Assembly (NCBI RefSeq): GCF_048773025.1
Contig: NC_133547.1
Coordinates: 196,001-260,000 of the forward strand
Source of the DNA: Camelus bactrianus
Lineage: Eukaryota; Chordata; Mammalia; Artiodactyla; Camelidae
Length of the DNA: 64,000 nucleotides
Direction of reading: 5' to 3'
In this document: in pieces, positions 1 to 15,140 of the stretch
Layout of the letters: the number at the start of each line of letters is the position of its first letter
Position numbering within the stretch: the stretch's first letter is position 1
Position numbers and translations under genes: made by a program
Notes under the pieces: model-generated
What the model saw: only the letters and a program-made list of their open reading frames with translations
Told to the model about the DNA's origin: nothing
Databases searched by the model: none

Positions 1-1183
1 GACTGGAGGTGGGCAGGTTGACAGAACACAGAGGAGCCCTTAAGAGGATTGGAGACAGGGACAGACCCGCAGATTCTGAGGTAGACCTAGGGGACACTAC
101 AGGAGGGAGCTGACTGGACCCAAGTGACTCCAGGAAGAACCTGACAGGGAGGAGCATCTAGGGACCCTCAGGAGAGCTGGGCAGACAGACCCTGAGGAGA
201 CCATGGAAGACTCAAGGGCAGGGCAAGTGAGGGACAGGGCACCCAAGCTTTCGGATGGGTGGCCACTAGCCTGGCCAGAAACCCAGGATCAGTGGCTCCC
301 CACCCATGAGACCCCAGCTGGCCAGCGGCCCTTCGTTACCTGTTGCACCTCCTCCCTCTGGCTGGAACTCCACACCAGTTTTGACCCCAACCACAGGCCT
401 ACCAGCAGCTGGATATGTAGTGCCCCTCCCTGTGGGAGGGTGCCTGTCTTGGGGCCACTCCCTCCAGATCCCAGGCTCCTGCCAGACCTGTCTGACTGCC
501 CACCCCACCTCCAGATTGGTCCAGCTAGGATGATAAACACTAACCCCGACCTTGCGCATGTCGGGGGTGTTGGAAAGGTGGAGCCCCAGGTTGACCCATC
601 AGTGAGTCTGGGCGCCTCGGGATTGAGCCCTACCCCTACTCCCAGTCTCCCAACACCTCCTCACAAATCTCAGCCATGGGTGGGAATCTGCAGCTCTGTG
701 GGTGCAAGGGGCTGGTGAGGCAGTGTCCAGGGAGAGGAGGGTGGGACTTCTTGAACCCTGGGGTGCTGAACGCAGGCAGGCCCCACAATGGACTGGTTCA
801 GCTGCAGACAAGGGGCAAGAAATTGTTCTAGCCCAGAGGGGCCTTGGCTTCCCCTCCAGTGGCTGCTGCCTGCCTGGTAAAGTGCTTCTTAGGGTGGCGG
901 GCTGCACTCACCAAGCCCCTCCCCAGACCAGTGACACCTCTGCCAAGACAACCCCACCCCTCCAACTTCCAACACCTGCTGGAACAGTCCAGGCAGCCAG
1001 GCCTGCACCCCGGGGTGCCACGGTTCTGAGTCAGTGGTGCTTCCCTGGTAAATCCAGGTCCCTGCAGGAGAGTAGACATGCCAGGAATGTGGGCAGTTCA
1101 AGTCATCCTGCCCCTGGCCCCGCACTTCGACACCCCTCCCTCATCCGTCAAGGACAGACAGTGGCACAAGGGGGTGATGCCAC
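1..1183. other. Spacer downstream of RPS5, no gene recognised
   Basis: GC-rich unique-looking DNA between the RPS5 polyadenylation region and the window edge. I see no splice-flanked conserved exon and no clear repeat. In human, RNF225 begins about 1.3 kb past the RPS5 3' end on the same strand, so its start would fall just outside this window. Several open frames exist here but none resembles a known protein. Confidence 0.5.
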
Positions 1184-1200
1184 CCCAAAGGGCAAAGAGG

Positions 1201-1206
1201 TTTATT
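1201..1206 (-). terminator. RPS5: RPS5 polyadenylation signal AATAAA
   Basis: Plus-strand tttatt at this position reads AATAAA on the minus strand, 19 bases past the TGA stop. The 3' UTR is very short, as is usual for ribosomal protein genes. Cleavage is expected near 1180-1190. Confidence 0.85.
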
Positions 1207-1224
1207 GGGGCTACAGCTTGGCGA

Positions 1225-4684
<3,460 letters not shown>

Positions 4685-5411
4685 CTAAGCACACCGACCA
4701 CTGACTCTGAGGCTAGCCTATATCCTGAGAACTGAGAAGTTAGCAGGAATCAAGGAAGACTGTGAACGTCTGGGTCCACCTTGATGAGCCTTAGAAAAAC
4801 CACTCGTCAACAAGAAGCATCTATCTCTCACCCAAGAACCCTGGGGCCAATAGCGGGCAGGCATCTGGTCGACAGTTGCCGAGCAACCCAGAGATGGGTA
4901 GGTTATGTCCGATGCCCTGACGTTGCATCTGTTCGAATTCAAATCCCAACCGTATTCCTCACGAGCTCTGAGACCCTAGGTAAGCCTAAAAACCGCTTTG
5001 GACTCAATTTCCTCATCAGCAAAATGAAAAGAGGATCACGGCAAGAATTCTGCGCTTTATCGTCGCAAACATTGAGACTGTTGTCCGACCCCGAGGAGGC
5101 ACTTGGGCCTGCTATTCAGGAGAAAACATTTCCAGATCAAAGCGTGCATTGTGCATCTAAAGGTAACGGAAACTTCTTATATAAACAAAACACAAATGCA
5201 GAGACTAAGCCAATATTTCCGTGTCCGCTGCAAGGCAAGGCTATGGCGGCGGCGGGGCACCAGCAACGAGGCAAGAGTTAACTTCCCCACGCCTCCACCT
5301 GCGTCCTCCGCAAAAGGGAAGCCTCCGGCCTCCGGGACAGCCCACGGCTCCCGAGAGATCTCGGAAGATCCCGGACTGGCCGTCGGACCTCTGACTCGGC
5401 GACAGCCTCAC

Positions 5412-5660
5412 CTGAAGGAGTAGGCGAGGACTCCCAGTCGCTCGGCGCAGACCACGCGCGGCTCCGGCACACACAGGAAAAGGCCGCGCGCAACGGGCCG
5501 ACGCTTTTAAGGAAGGCGATAACTTCCGGGTCAGCGGAGGAGACGCGTGCGCAGAAGGGCACAGCGTATTCACGGACCAACCCAAAGCGAGAATGTAAAG
5601 GCGCCCTCTGGGCCGGAAAGAACGAGTAAAGTTTCGGCGCATGCGTACTTTTAGGAGCGA
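5412..5660 (-). promoter_or_regulatory. RPS5: RPS5 promoter, TOP start and exon 1
   Basis: On the minus strand a pyrimidine tract (CCTTTTCCTGTGTG, 5470-5483) is a classic 5'-TOP start, so transcription should begin at about 5482-5483. The non-coding exon 1 then runs to 5412, where CAG|GTGAGG is a strong donor. Upstream there is no clear TATA box but an NRF1-like site (GCGCATGCGT, 5637-5646). TOP starts put ribosomal protein mRNAs under mTOR/LARP1 translational control; that role is family knowledge, not read here. Confidence 0.85.
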
Positions 5661-7439
5661 GCCCAAATGCATACCTGGCGGATGTCCGGCTTCCAGTGCT
5701 TGCCCGTTGGGAAGGCTCCCCAGCACAGGCGCAGAGGTCTCTATGAGGCCACCGCCGCCATGTCTAATGAGGGCAGAAGTCTGGCTCGCGCTCCCTCCCG
5801 CACGGGCATGAACGCGCTGCAGGCCCGGGCAGCTGAGCAGTGTCCCGGTCTCACCACGGCTCTTCACTGTTCCGGGCCCCGCGCGTGTGTGGGCGGGCAC
5901 CACTCATGGGTCCCCCTACCCCACAGTCGCGCGCTTGGGCTGCTCGGGCCGGACCCTACGAGAGGGAACCCCCCCTCCCGCCCCAAACAGCGTCTCTCTG
6001 TGACCCCGCGTTTCCTGTCCAGTTATCTCTTGCGGGCGGGGGTCGGAGAAGTGCCCTGAAAGAGGAGCCTGGGGGACAATCTCCGCCCTTTTTAATCTAA
6101 CTGGGGCCTTAGCTCCCGAGGTCACTGGAGGAGTGCACTGGTCGGCACGGTGGTGGGTGCCCTGCCCACTCTGTAGCCACACTGAGTGACCCTGGCGGTC
6201 AGCATGAAGAGCATGTGCCAGCTTTTCACACCCCTAGCCTAGACCCTGGAGCCAAGCTGGGATATGGTCGCTTCCCGGGCAGGCTTCGCAGAGGCAGCGA
6301 CCACTGTCGCTGAGGCTGCACACTCATGCTGACTGCAGGATGGCAGGGAATGTCATCTGGCAGAGCTGTCTTCAAGGCGGCAAAGCGCTCCTCACCTCCC
6401 GATGCGCATCTGAACTTACATGGGCGAAGGCTCCCCTCTCAGACCCGAAGGGGCCCAGCCACGTGACCCAGGCCGTCTTCCATTTGTCCCCAGCAACCCC
6501 ACTTGCCCACCCTCAGGGCATACTCATTGCAAATGTTAGGCAGTTGCGATATTTGTTGACTGACTGATTATAAAGGTTACTGACCAACTATAAAGGCTTG
6601 CCCCTACAACCATCCCAATTCCAGGAGTTTCAGACCCCAAATGGTGGGCCCCCTTAGACTGTTATCAATCACAGTTTATTCTACTGCTCAGAGGAATATA
6701 GGCCCTGAAGCTGGTCTGGGCTGGGGGTTACACTTCAGGCTCTAGTGGGGGCACAGGAGCTGCATGCGGAGGCCAAGGCCCCCAACCCCTGCAGCCTGTG
6801 CCTCCCACTGGGGTCTGTGGCCATGGGGAGGGGCTGTGTCGGCTCCTTCCTAGTCCTGGAGAGACCCTCTCTGATCCTTGGGGGCCCTCCCTGGTCCTGG
6901 GGGAGGCCACTGGGGAGGTGCTGACTGGGGGGAAACAGGGAGGCTGGTAGTACACCAAGTACCCTCACACTCAGCAGGATCCAGAGGGGGCCCCCTAACC
7001 CTGCCTCTTTCCCGTCAAAAGCTGATAGGGCCCCTCCGCCCCAAACCTCAGTTTCTCCCTTCAGTGTGGAAAAGAGAACTAAATCAGACAAGGCCACTTT
7101 GGAGCCCGTGGCCTTGGTAATGGACATCTTCACAGACCTCACAGGAGTGACCCACTGTGCACTGGAGGGTTGGGGGAGGTCCTGCAGTAAAGCCTCTCAG
7201 GTGGTGGAAAGGCTGGGGGGGGGGGGCTACCTTGCATAGCTAACAGTCACACACCACTTGCCAACCCTGAAGAGTCCAGCCTCCCCAGGTCCCTAGGACA
7301 CAGGGACAAATTCCAGAGACTGACCCATTAAGTCTAGGGATGTTGGTGCTGTGTTCTTCGGACGGGGGAAAGTCTGTCGAGAGTCCCCTCAATACCTGGT
7401 GCATCATATCTGCCCTGGGTGGACCAGCCCTGGCCATCT

Positions 7440-7565
7440 CCTCTGCCCTGATTTTTAACTGCTCCATGAGGGCAGAGTCTGTCTGGTTTGTTCCCTCCTG
7501 TGTCCCCACCTGTACATACTGAGTCTGGCACACAGGATCTGCTCACAAGTACCTGTTGAATAAAG
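7440..7565 (+). mobile_element. L2 3' end fragment
   Basis: Shows the L2 3' series ctccatgagggcagagtctg ... gtctggcacacaggatctgc ... tgttgaataaaggatgg. Confidence 0.7.
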
Positions 7566-7794
7566 GATGGATGGAAGGATGGATGGGCCAGTTCTCCCTA
7601 GTTCCTCACAAACTTCCTGCTCCCACTCTGGGCTTCAGGCAGACACTGAGCAGCTGGGACCAGAAAACAAACATTGAGTCCTGCTGTCTCCTGTTCAGAC
7701 CTCCTTACCTGGGTCTACCCCTCTTCCTGGCCACCTCTTAATTGAAGTCAGCCTAGGGAAACCCCTTCCTAACCCCAGGGAAGCATTAGGAGTC

Positions 7795-7925
7795 TAGGAA
7801 TCAGATCACTGCTCTTCAGAACAATTTGATGAAGTAGTTATGGAGGCCCAGAGAGGTGCAGTCACTTGCCCAGGGTCACACAGCAGAAGAGGGCAGAGCT
7901 GAGACTCTAAGGTGGTTATTTCCAG
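7795..7925 (+). mobile_element. MIR fragment
   Basis: Carries the MIR core gaggcccagagaggtgcagt, cacttgcccagggtcacaca and gcagagctgagactc in sense order. Confidence 0.75.
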
Positions 7926-7954
7926 AGCCTGACTTCTCCTGCCTTGGTTGGCCT

Positions 7955-8045
7955 CCCCTCCCTCTCTGCATCATGTCTCCACCAGTTCCAGGGATTCCTG
8001 CACATATCAAGTGCCCAATAAATATTTGCCAAATGAACAAATGAG
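7955..8045 (+). mobile_element. L2 3' tail fragment
   Basis: Ends in agtgcccaataaatatttgc followed by a diverged AATGAACAAATGA tail, the L2 3' terminus. Confidence 0.6.
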
Positions 8046-9059
8046 TTCAGTCAACTCTAGGTCTTTCCACTGGCTCTGGTATGGTCCAGAGAGGGGTCTC
8101 CCTGCCCCTTCGGCTCCTTCATTTTTAAAGAAAGGGCTGCTGAGCTAACCTTAACCATGTAATTACCAAGGAGGGTGGGATCCTGGGTTCCAAGACTGCT
8201 TGAATAAAGGAACAAGTGAATGTGGACCAAGAGCAATATTTACTGTTCCTGTAAGTACTGCATGACATTTTTTCTCCCCTGCCTACAGCTCCTAGGCAGA
8301 CATCAAGGTTATCTTTCCCACTGTCCTTGGCCGGTCACTGCCCTGGCCACCGACTGTCAGCCTAAAGCTGGGTTCACAGGGCAGGTGGCCTGGCTTGTTG
8401 CTTGTTACACGAGAGGGAGTTCAAGACCTCAAAACAAGAGAGGTGCCTGGGCCAGCTCACCTACTGGTGAGCTAGCCTGAACCCCTTCCAATTTGCTTAG
8501 CTGTAAATCAGAACCACGTGTTCAGGGTGGCTCTCTGGAATTGGGGGCAGGCGGGGCTGGGGCAACAGGGCAACAGGGCAGACCGTGCAGGGCTGGGGTG
8601 GCAATGCTGGATCCGATGCAGACTTGCAGCACTTGGGGTAAAGAATAGAGGGGAGGTCGAGATGACCAGGATTTGGGAACCTTAGCGCAGGGTCTTAACA
8701 GGGGGCCTCAGAGGCTTGGGTTAAGGATAAATCCAGAAACACATTTTGGCCATCCAAATATTCGGAATGAGTGGTTACAGGATCTCAAATTTTGGGACCA
8801 GATATATGAATTCCGAAGTCTCACATATATGGATTCGTGGTGGCTGCGATTTGGAGGTGCGAGGCACAAATTGGGAGAGAAATGGGGACCTGGACTCGAG
8901 GAGTGGGACTCCAAGGCCTTAACTGGAGGAGAAACAGGAAACTGGATTTGGGTGGACCCAGAGGCAGGAACTGGGGAAGGCCCAGGCAACTGGATCGGGC
9001 GGAACTAGAGACAGGAACTTAGAAAGCTCAGGACACGGAGTAGGAGAACCCGGCCATTG

Positions 9060-9800
9060 GGGTTTGGAGGGTGGTCTAAGCACACGGCGCTCCGGCATAC
9101 CTCAGTCGTGCGCGTGGAACAGGCTGACCGCGCGGACCCGGACCAGAAATCCCGCCCTCCCCCGGGAAGGGCCAATCACCAGCACTCAAGTGATTGGCAG
9201 GTAGGGCGTCTCCAAAGCGATGGCGAATCACAGGAAGGCTGCAGCATCACCCGGAAGCTGGAACCCCCACCCACACCCCGTGGGGGCCGGTGGAGGCTTG
9301 GTGGTCGTCATGGTAACCATGAAGCCAAGTCAAGCCCCGACAAGATCGCCCGTTGCTCTCCCGCCCGGTTCTCCGCCGATAAACGACTGGACGAGCCGAG
9401 TCCGGGGCGGGTCGTCATTTTCTCCAGCCTCTCCATCCCGGCCTCCTCTGGTCACTTCTGGGGAAAGGGACCCTGACACCGCGCCGGCCTGGAGAACTGA
9501 AGAGATGGCCGTCCTCGGGGCGCCAGAGCAACCCACTCCGGGAATCCCCGAGGGACGAGTGCCGGACTCTCGGAACTTTAGGTCCGGGCAGGGCCGCGGC
9601 CTGGATGGGTGACTGGCCTGGGAGTCCGGCCACGTCGGAGCTTCGGGTCCGAGGCCGCTCGGAGGGCTGTATGTGCTCCCAAAGGGCCACTCATTTTCCC
9701 GGAGGGAAGCGCGAGCGCCTGGGCGCCCCCTAGGGTGGAGGGCCTCCCTTCTGGGGAGGGAGCGGGGGGTCCCTGTGCTCCCGCGGCCGCAGGGCTGAGG
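9060..9800. promoter_or_regulatory. CpG-rich promoter-like block 1 (ZNF837 position)
   Basis: CpG-dense stretch about 4 kb from the RPS5 start. Its place and distance fit the promoter of the next gene, ZNF837, which in human starts about 5 kb from RPS5 and points away from it. It contains a palindromic RFX X-box-like 14-mer GTCGTCATGGTAAC at 9304-9317. The assignment to ZNF837 is inference from gene order. Confidence 0.55.
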
Positions 9801-10069
9801 TGAAGGGTTGGATCGGTGGGGTCCTGGACCTAGTCGTGTCTGCGAGTCCGGCTGCACAGGTTCACTCGGGATGCATGGCTTTCCTGTTGGGCCTCAGTTT
9901 CCTCATCTGGAAAGTGGGGACAACACAGGCAACCACCTCATGCAGGGGTGTGAACGCCCATCCTTTACCATGTGGCCCCAGAGCTGTGAGCTGCGTTTAA
10001 AGGCCTGCAGTGACTCTGGGCACTAAAGTTGGGAGATTCCTGGAGACCTGACAGCTAAAAATTTGGTCT

Positions 10070-10210
10070 ACGCCTGGCTTCCTCTCTCTGAGCCCCCATT
10101 TCCCTATCTGTAAAAAGGTGGGGGTGGTGCCACTGCCACCTTTCTAGACTTGACATGAGGACTAAGTTAATCAGTCTGTGTAACACTCTTAGCACAGGGC
10201 CAGATGGTGG
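10070..10210 (-). mobile_element. MIR fragment
   Basis: Reverse-orientation MIR: ccatttccctatctgtaaaa, then gacatgaggactaagttaat and cacagggccagatggtgg. Confidence 0.65.
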
Positions 10211-11564
10211 CTAGCTGGCACTCTGAAAATTGTTGCTGCTTTCAGCTAATTTAGAAAATGGACTACCAAGCCAGCAGATATTTATGGAGATCTGCTGTGT
10301 GCTGGCTCCAGATGCTGCCCCAGCAATCTCTAGCCATTGGAGCTACTTTCTCTCAGGCTCTGGTTAGTAGGGAGCTTTGCCCAAATCCTGATCTCCACAC
10401 ACCACATAATAAAATGATATACTTCCCCGACACACACACTGCCTCCCCCTGCCCCTGCCCTTGGAAAATGTAGCATTTTTATGAAACCTTTCCTAGGCCA
10501 AAATGGTGTGTACAGCAGAGAAGCAATTACCTTAGGACACATCTTGCTAACAGATGCACAAAAAACAGAAATAAAGCACAGAGGCTCACAGACACGGTTC
10601 AGAGCTATGGCAGCTTGATGCTGAGATGGTGAGCGTAGTTCAGCCTGGGGGGCCACTCCAGCTGATCCAAGTGCCATCTTCCTCTATAAGGCTCAGCTTG
10701 CTACAAAACAAAGACTGTATTTTAGTTTTCTACCCTTTTCATAAAAGTGAAAATCTTCTTCAGACTTTTCAGTTAGTGAAAACAGGTACTAACGTAGGCC
10801 TTTCATAAGAACACAGTGGCATCAAGTCAACTTTTGAAAAGCAGAGGACCTCTGTATTGAGTGATCTGTTACTCAACAATAGATTACTCAGCCCAGGGAT
10901 GAGGAACAGGGGTCACTGAAATGTTTTAATGGCAAAACTGTGATGCCTTTCAATTTTATATCTTTTCTTTTTCCCAAAGGTAATGTCTACTTGCTGGAGA
11001 AAATACAGGAGAGGTTCGATCACAGAGGTATAGAGGTGGCCCACCCCGAGGCAGCCACAGTGAGCTGAACGCCAGAAATATCTTCCTGTGCATCCTTTGT
11101 TTCCACTTGGCAACTTCAGTGTGGAGTCTAGAACACTCGGGTCTACACGGAGGCTGAATGGGGCGAGAAAGGCCAGAGGCCCTGGCATGAGTGTTATTAG
11201 GATTAGGACGAGGGACAGACAGCAGACCTTGCCAAGTGACTAGCCCCCAACCCAGTTTGGGTGGCTCAGGGGTCACAGCCTCTTCCCGGGTTTCCAGGGA
11301 AGCAGGGGAAAGGGGCTCTGACCTGGGGCAGGGGTCAAGCCCTGTGAGGCTCCCTGTGTCTGGAAGTCAGGCAGAGGCCTGGGTCTGCAGACACTCCTCA
11401 ACCCTGCAGAAATTTAAATTCTGGGCAGGCCCCACAGAGGAAAACAGCTATCCCCATGTGGCAACCAGAGGGAGCCTGTGCAAACTCAAGTCAGCTTTCC
11501 TTCCTCCCCTGCTCACAACCCTCCCTGTGTCAGTCACCAGAAGACTGTCTGCATGGTGGCCTGC

Positions 11565-11767
11565 TAGGCCCCTGTCACCCTGCACTCTCTTCTACCCTTG
11601 GCTCTACCCTGGCCACACATGCCTCCTCAGGGCCTTTGCATCTGCTGTTCCCTCACTGGACATGCTCTTCCCCAGAGAGCCTCATGACTCACTCCCCTCC
11701 CCTCCCAGGTCTTGCCTTGAATCCCACCTTCTCCGTGAGGCCTTCACTGACCACTCTAGTTACTGTA
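11565..11767 (+). mobile_element. L2 fragment
   Basis: Has the L2 3' region wording cctcagggcctttgcatctg, ctgttccctcactggacatg, ctcttccccagagag and gaggccttcactgaccactc. It abuts an L1 fragment in the other orientation. Confidence 0.75.
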
Positions 11768-12115
11768 ATTTTTTTATTGAGACATTAGTCATATACCATA
11801 AAACTATTTCAAAGTGTACAATTCGGTGTTTTAGTATAGTCACAAGGTCATGCAACCGTTACCACTGTCTTAATTCCAGAACATGTTCATCACCCCAGAA
11901 AGGAACCCTGTCCCCAACAGCAGCCACTCCTGTCCCCCTCTGCCCCCTCTGTCCCCTGGCCACCACCAGCCTACTTTCTATGTGGATCTGCCTGTTATAG
12001 GCATTTTATAAAAACAGAATCATAGAATATGTGGCCTTTTCACGTCTGGACTTTTTCACATCTGGACTTTTTCACTTAGCTCCAAGCCCAGTTCCACTTT
12101 GCCCAGACGACGCTT
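11768..12115 (-). mobile_element. L1 3' region fragment
   Basis: Reads ttattgagacattagtcata, taccataaaactatttcaaa, gtgtacaattcggtgtttta, then accaccagcctactttctat, the reverse-strand order of an old L1 3' region. The ggactttttcac(atc) motif is locally duplicated near 12045-12075. Confidence 0.75.
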
Positions 12116-12159
12116 TCATCTCACGAGTACCTGTGCGTCACAGCTTTCTGTATACCAGG

Positions 12160-12335
12160 GTTTCTCACCTCAGCACCACTGATATTTTGTCCCAGGGCTA
12201 TGTGTGGGGGGAGATGTCCTGTGCCTTGGAGGATGTCCAGCGGCATCCCCGGCCTCCACCTGCTGGACGTCACAGCATCCTCACCCCACAGTTGTAAGGT
12301 ATCCTCCAGGGGGGCAAAACTCTCCATGCTTGAGA
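12160..12335. mobile_element. MER5A hAT MITE
   Basis: Nearly full order of MER5A: tttctcacctcagcaccact, gatattttgtcccagggcta, gatgtcctgtgccttggagg, atgtccagcggcatccccgg, and a cctccaggggggcaaaactc end. Non-autonomous DNA transposon remnant. Confidence 0.8.
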
Positions 12336-12599
12336 CCTGCTGATTTACATCAACTCACTTGTTTTTGCTCAGATCCATTTACTCATAAGGAAACTTGACT
12401 GCAGCAACCAAAACGTAAAACCAGCCAGAAAAAGAAGGAAACTCTAGGCGTAAACGCCTGGGAGGACTACTTTGGTTACATTGTGCTTGAAGAGGTTGAA
12501 GGCAGAGGCTCCGGGCTTGAGGCCTGCCCTCACTCGGACAGAAGGGAGAGGGGCTGGAGGTGAAACGTCAAAGTCCTCTCAGCACCTCACAGAGACTGT

Positions 12600-13035
12600 T
12601 GCTTCCCTGCTCCCTGCTGTAGCAAATTACCACAGACTCAGTACACTTTTACTACCTCATGGTTCCAGATATCAGAAGTCCGAAATGAGTCTTAGGGGCT
12701 AAAATCAAAGTGTCTTCGACAGGGCTGTGTTCCTCCTGGAGGCTCCAGGGGAGAATGTTCCTTCCCTTTTCCAGCTTCCAGATGCTGCTGGAATTCCTCA
12801 TTCCTGTGGCCACATTCCTGACCGGACACTGTCATCGCGTCTCCTCCCTAACTGGCTCTCCAGCCTCCCCCTTATAAGGACCATCGTGATCATATTTAGG
12901 GCCAACTTGGGTATTCCAGGGTACTCTCCCTGTCGCATAATTTTAATCACATCTGCAGAGTCCCTTTTGGCATATAAGGTGGCACATTTACAGGCCCTGG
13001 GGATTAGGACATGGACCTCCTTGGGGTCTACCATA
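12600..13035 (-). mobile_element. MaLR (MLT1-class) LTR fossil
   Basis: Antisense MaLR LTR: a diverged tgtagcaaattaccacagac start, then cctcatggttccagatatca, and a ggggattaggacatggac end. Old (shared by placental mammals as a family) and broken. Confidence 0.7.
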
Positions 13036-13799
13036 CACATACACTGTGCTTTAAACTCTGCTCAGTAGCAGTTTCCATCACGGGGCTGGCAGCCACCAAA
13101 TGGCCAAAAGTGGGCGTGGCCTGTCAGGCACTCATTACGGAAGTAGGTGCAGGGTGGCTGGTGAAGGTTATGGGTGAGGGGGAGGCAGAGGGAGGCAGGG
13201 GAAGGTAGGAGCCAGGAGTCAGACAGCTGAGAGAGGTCAGGGAAGGGGAGGCAAGGGGAGGAACCCAGCCTGGAGAGACAGAGGGTTATCTCTGACCACC
13301 TCACCCACTGAGCTGGTGGCTTTCAGCTACCGATGAAATTCTTTTCTCTGTGTCTACACCCCTTTAATAGCTTTCAAGCTATAAAATTTGGCTAAGCCAT
13401 CCCAGATGCCTGAGCCTCCGCAGTTTGCTTTCATGGCTCCTGGCACCTTTTCCCCTCTTGCTTGGTAAGGGCCAGCCTCTCCATTTCTCAGCTCTTCCAG
13501 ATTCTGCAAACAGGACTTTGAGTTGGAGGCTGGCCCGGGACAGAGGCTCCGGCCCAGTACACTGAGCAGGCTGATTCCCAATGAGCTGCAGTGGGACCTC
13601 ACAGAGGACAGAGCTGGGAGACCCTCCCTCCCCCAGGAGGGGGACATGCGTGGAGGGGTGGCAGGTGGCAGGATGACTTCCCCCAGAGCACAGGTCTCCC
13701 GAGCTGTGGCCTTGGCATGAGCCCCAGTCCAGAGACCTGATATTTCAAGGGAGTTGGGTTCCTCAAGTGGGAACCCCACTTCCTCCAAAGCCCCCGCGC

Positions 13800-14255
13800 A
13801 TGACCATGAATGCAGTCAGGTGCTTTGTGGTGCTGTTCCCAGCATAAGGCCTTTGGCAGGCCGGACCTGCGGCAGCACCAGATAATTCACTCCAGGGACT
13901 GTGTCCCTTGCAAGAGCAGGGGCTCCTTCTGCAAGACCTGAAGCTCCTCTGGCAGCAGTGCACCCATAGGCATGAGAGGTCTGTTTTGGTAAGCCCTGAG
14001 CGCCCGGTGACCCAGCACTGAGAAGCCCCAGGTAGTGCAGCATGGCCTTCAGCCAGTGGTGGGGCCTGCCCACGCGCCGGCGCACCCACACAGGTTGCAC
14101 TCCTTCCTCTGTGGAAACTGTGGCAAGGCCTTTGTGTACCACAAGGGTAGGCAAGCCGGCAAGCGGCCCTCGGAGTGCCCTTCAGCCACCGCTCCAACCT
14201 AAGTGTAGTAAGCCCCACCAACGGTTCCAAATCCAGCCACGACGCTGTCTATGGG
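13800..14255 (+). pseudogene. ZNF837: C2H2 zinc-finger gene relic, probably ZNF837
   Basis: Remnants of at least four C2H2 fingers in changing frames: KAFGRPDLRQHQIIHS (about 13849-13896), AFSQWWGLPTRRRTHTG (about 14044-14094), CGNCGKAFVYHK (about 14112-14148) and a final piece, FSHRSNLS, of the kind that ends ZNF497 and ZNF837. Frames change between pieces, stops intervene, and most finger histidines are gone, so no finger protein can be made. Plus strand and position between RPS5 and ZNF497 match human ZNF837. A separate unitary finger pseudogene cannot be excluded. In human, ZNF837 is a single-exon finger protein of about 530 residues; what is left here is under 500 bases. Confidence 0.6.
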
Positions 14256-14499
14256 CGGGGAGGCAGACCGCACAGAGGCAGGGAGTTAAACGTCTAGACA
14301 CCCATAGATGGAGAAGGGGACACGCAGTGGGAGGAGGCCGTTGGGGGCGTCACATGCCGGCTGCTGTGTGCCATACGGGGGCCACATCGGGTAAACACTG
14401 GATGTGTCTGTGTGGCTGAGGTGCGGCAGCCACGCGAGAGGTGGGCACCAGTGAGGGTGCCGTGGTGGGTGGGAGGCCTGGCCAACTCACCCCCACCCA

Positions 14500-15140
14500 A
14501 GAGAGCAAGAAGGCTTTGGGGTGGGCGCGGGGCGCGGTTCTCGAGGGCGGCTGCACATACTAGAATCCGCCGTGGACCTGGCGCGCGGCCGGCTCACCAG
14601 GACGTTTCAGAGCTGCCCGGGTGTTCCCCACCTCGACCATTCCACCTATTTACCAGTCCGGATCTCGCAGTCACTGCCCCGCCTGGACGCCATCTCCTTG
14701 ACGACGACGCAGGTTTGCGCCGCTCCCGCCTCGGTTGCCATGAGAACCGGAGTCCCTGGCGGGCGGAACTACACTTCCCAGCAGCCTCCGCGGCGGCTCC
14801 AGCCCGCCCTTGTAGCGGCACTTACTTCTCAGTGCGGCGGCCCTGAAGAGTAGGGGGGAAGGCTCCGCGCAGCCTGCGGGGCGGGGACCTTCAGGCCCTC
14901 GGTGCGGTCGCCACCCCCTGCTCCTTTCCCACTCGCGTTCGCGGGATCCCCGGTGGAGGCCCGATCGTGCACTTCCGGTCCGCACGTTCCGGGTCCGGGC
15001 TGGCCGCCGCACGTCGGTCCTTCAGTTCCGGGCGGGCCTGTCTGGTCTAGTTCTGCATCCCGCGTCCCCCATCTGGGCCTGGAGGCTGAGGCCCAGGAGG
15101 GAACGCACCACCGGAAGGAGAGACGTGGAAGGGAGTTTAG
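14500..15140. promoter_or_regulatory. CpG-rich promoter-like block 2 with ZNF143 and X-box sites
   Basis: Dense CpG block right after the finger relic. It holds an X-box-like 14-mer GTTGCCATGAGAAC (14734-14747) and, 20 bases on, a good ZNF143/THAP11 core ACTACACTTCCCAGCA (14768-14783). This pairing is typical of broadly active zinc-finger gene promoters. It may serve ZNF497 (finger exon 12 kb downstream, with much of the distance made of repeats) or an uncharacterised transcript. Confidence 0.6.

Larger units (their letters stand above)
5661..9059. other. Spacer upstream of RPS5
   Basis: The first 500 bases are GC-rich and promoter-proximal (including a gccaccgccgccatgtc stretch at about 5748-5764). 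After that comes unique-looking DNA with a G run near 7216-7227, two L2 3' ends, one MIR, and a weak GGAACTGGA-type degenerate tandem at 8880-9030. No conserved exon was found. Confidence 0.5.
9801..13789. other. Repeat-rich spacer between CpG block 1 and the finger relic
   Basis: Contains a short MIR piece (about 9885-9950), a MIR (10070-10210), L2 (11565-11767), L1 (11768-12115), MER5A (12160-12335) and a MaLR LTR fragment (12600-13035). The 10430-10920 part looks like an old repeat that I cannot name. No exon recognised, although introns of the former ZNF837 would lie here. Confidence 0.55.

Noticed and set aside
1-600. Possible RNF225 first exon
   Set aside because: Expected from human gene order, but spacing puts it just outside the window and no RING-type coding was seen here.
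6735-7142. 135-codon minus-strand frame starting MRSVKMSITKATG, with a tttatt (AATAAA on minus) nearby
   Set aside because: Looked briefly like a small gene, but the downstream composition is low-complexity and no homology or splice pattern is apparent.
8880-9030. GGAACTGGA-type tandem repeat
   Set aside because: Units are too few and too diverged to call a minisatellite.
10430-10920. Possible DNA-transposon remnant
   Set aside because: Text feels repeat-derived (aaacaggtactaacgtaggc region) but I could not assign a family or ends.
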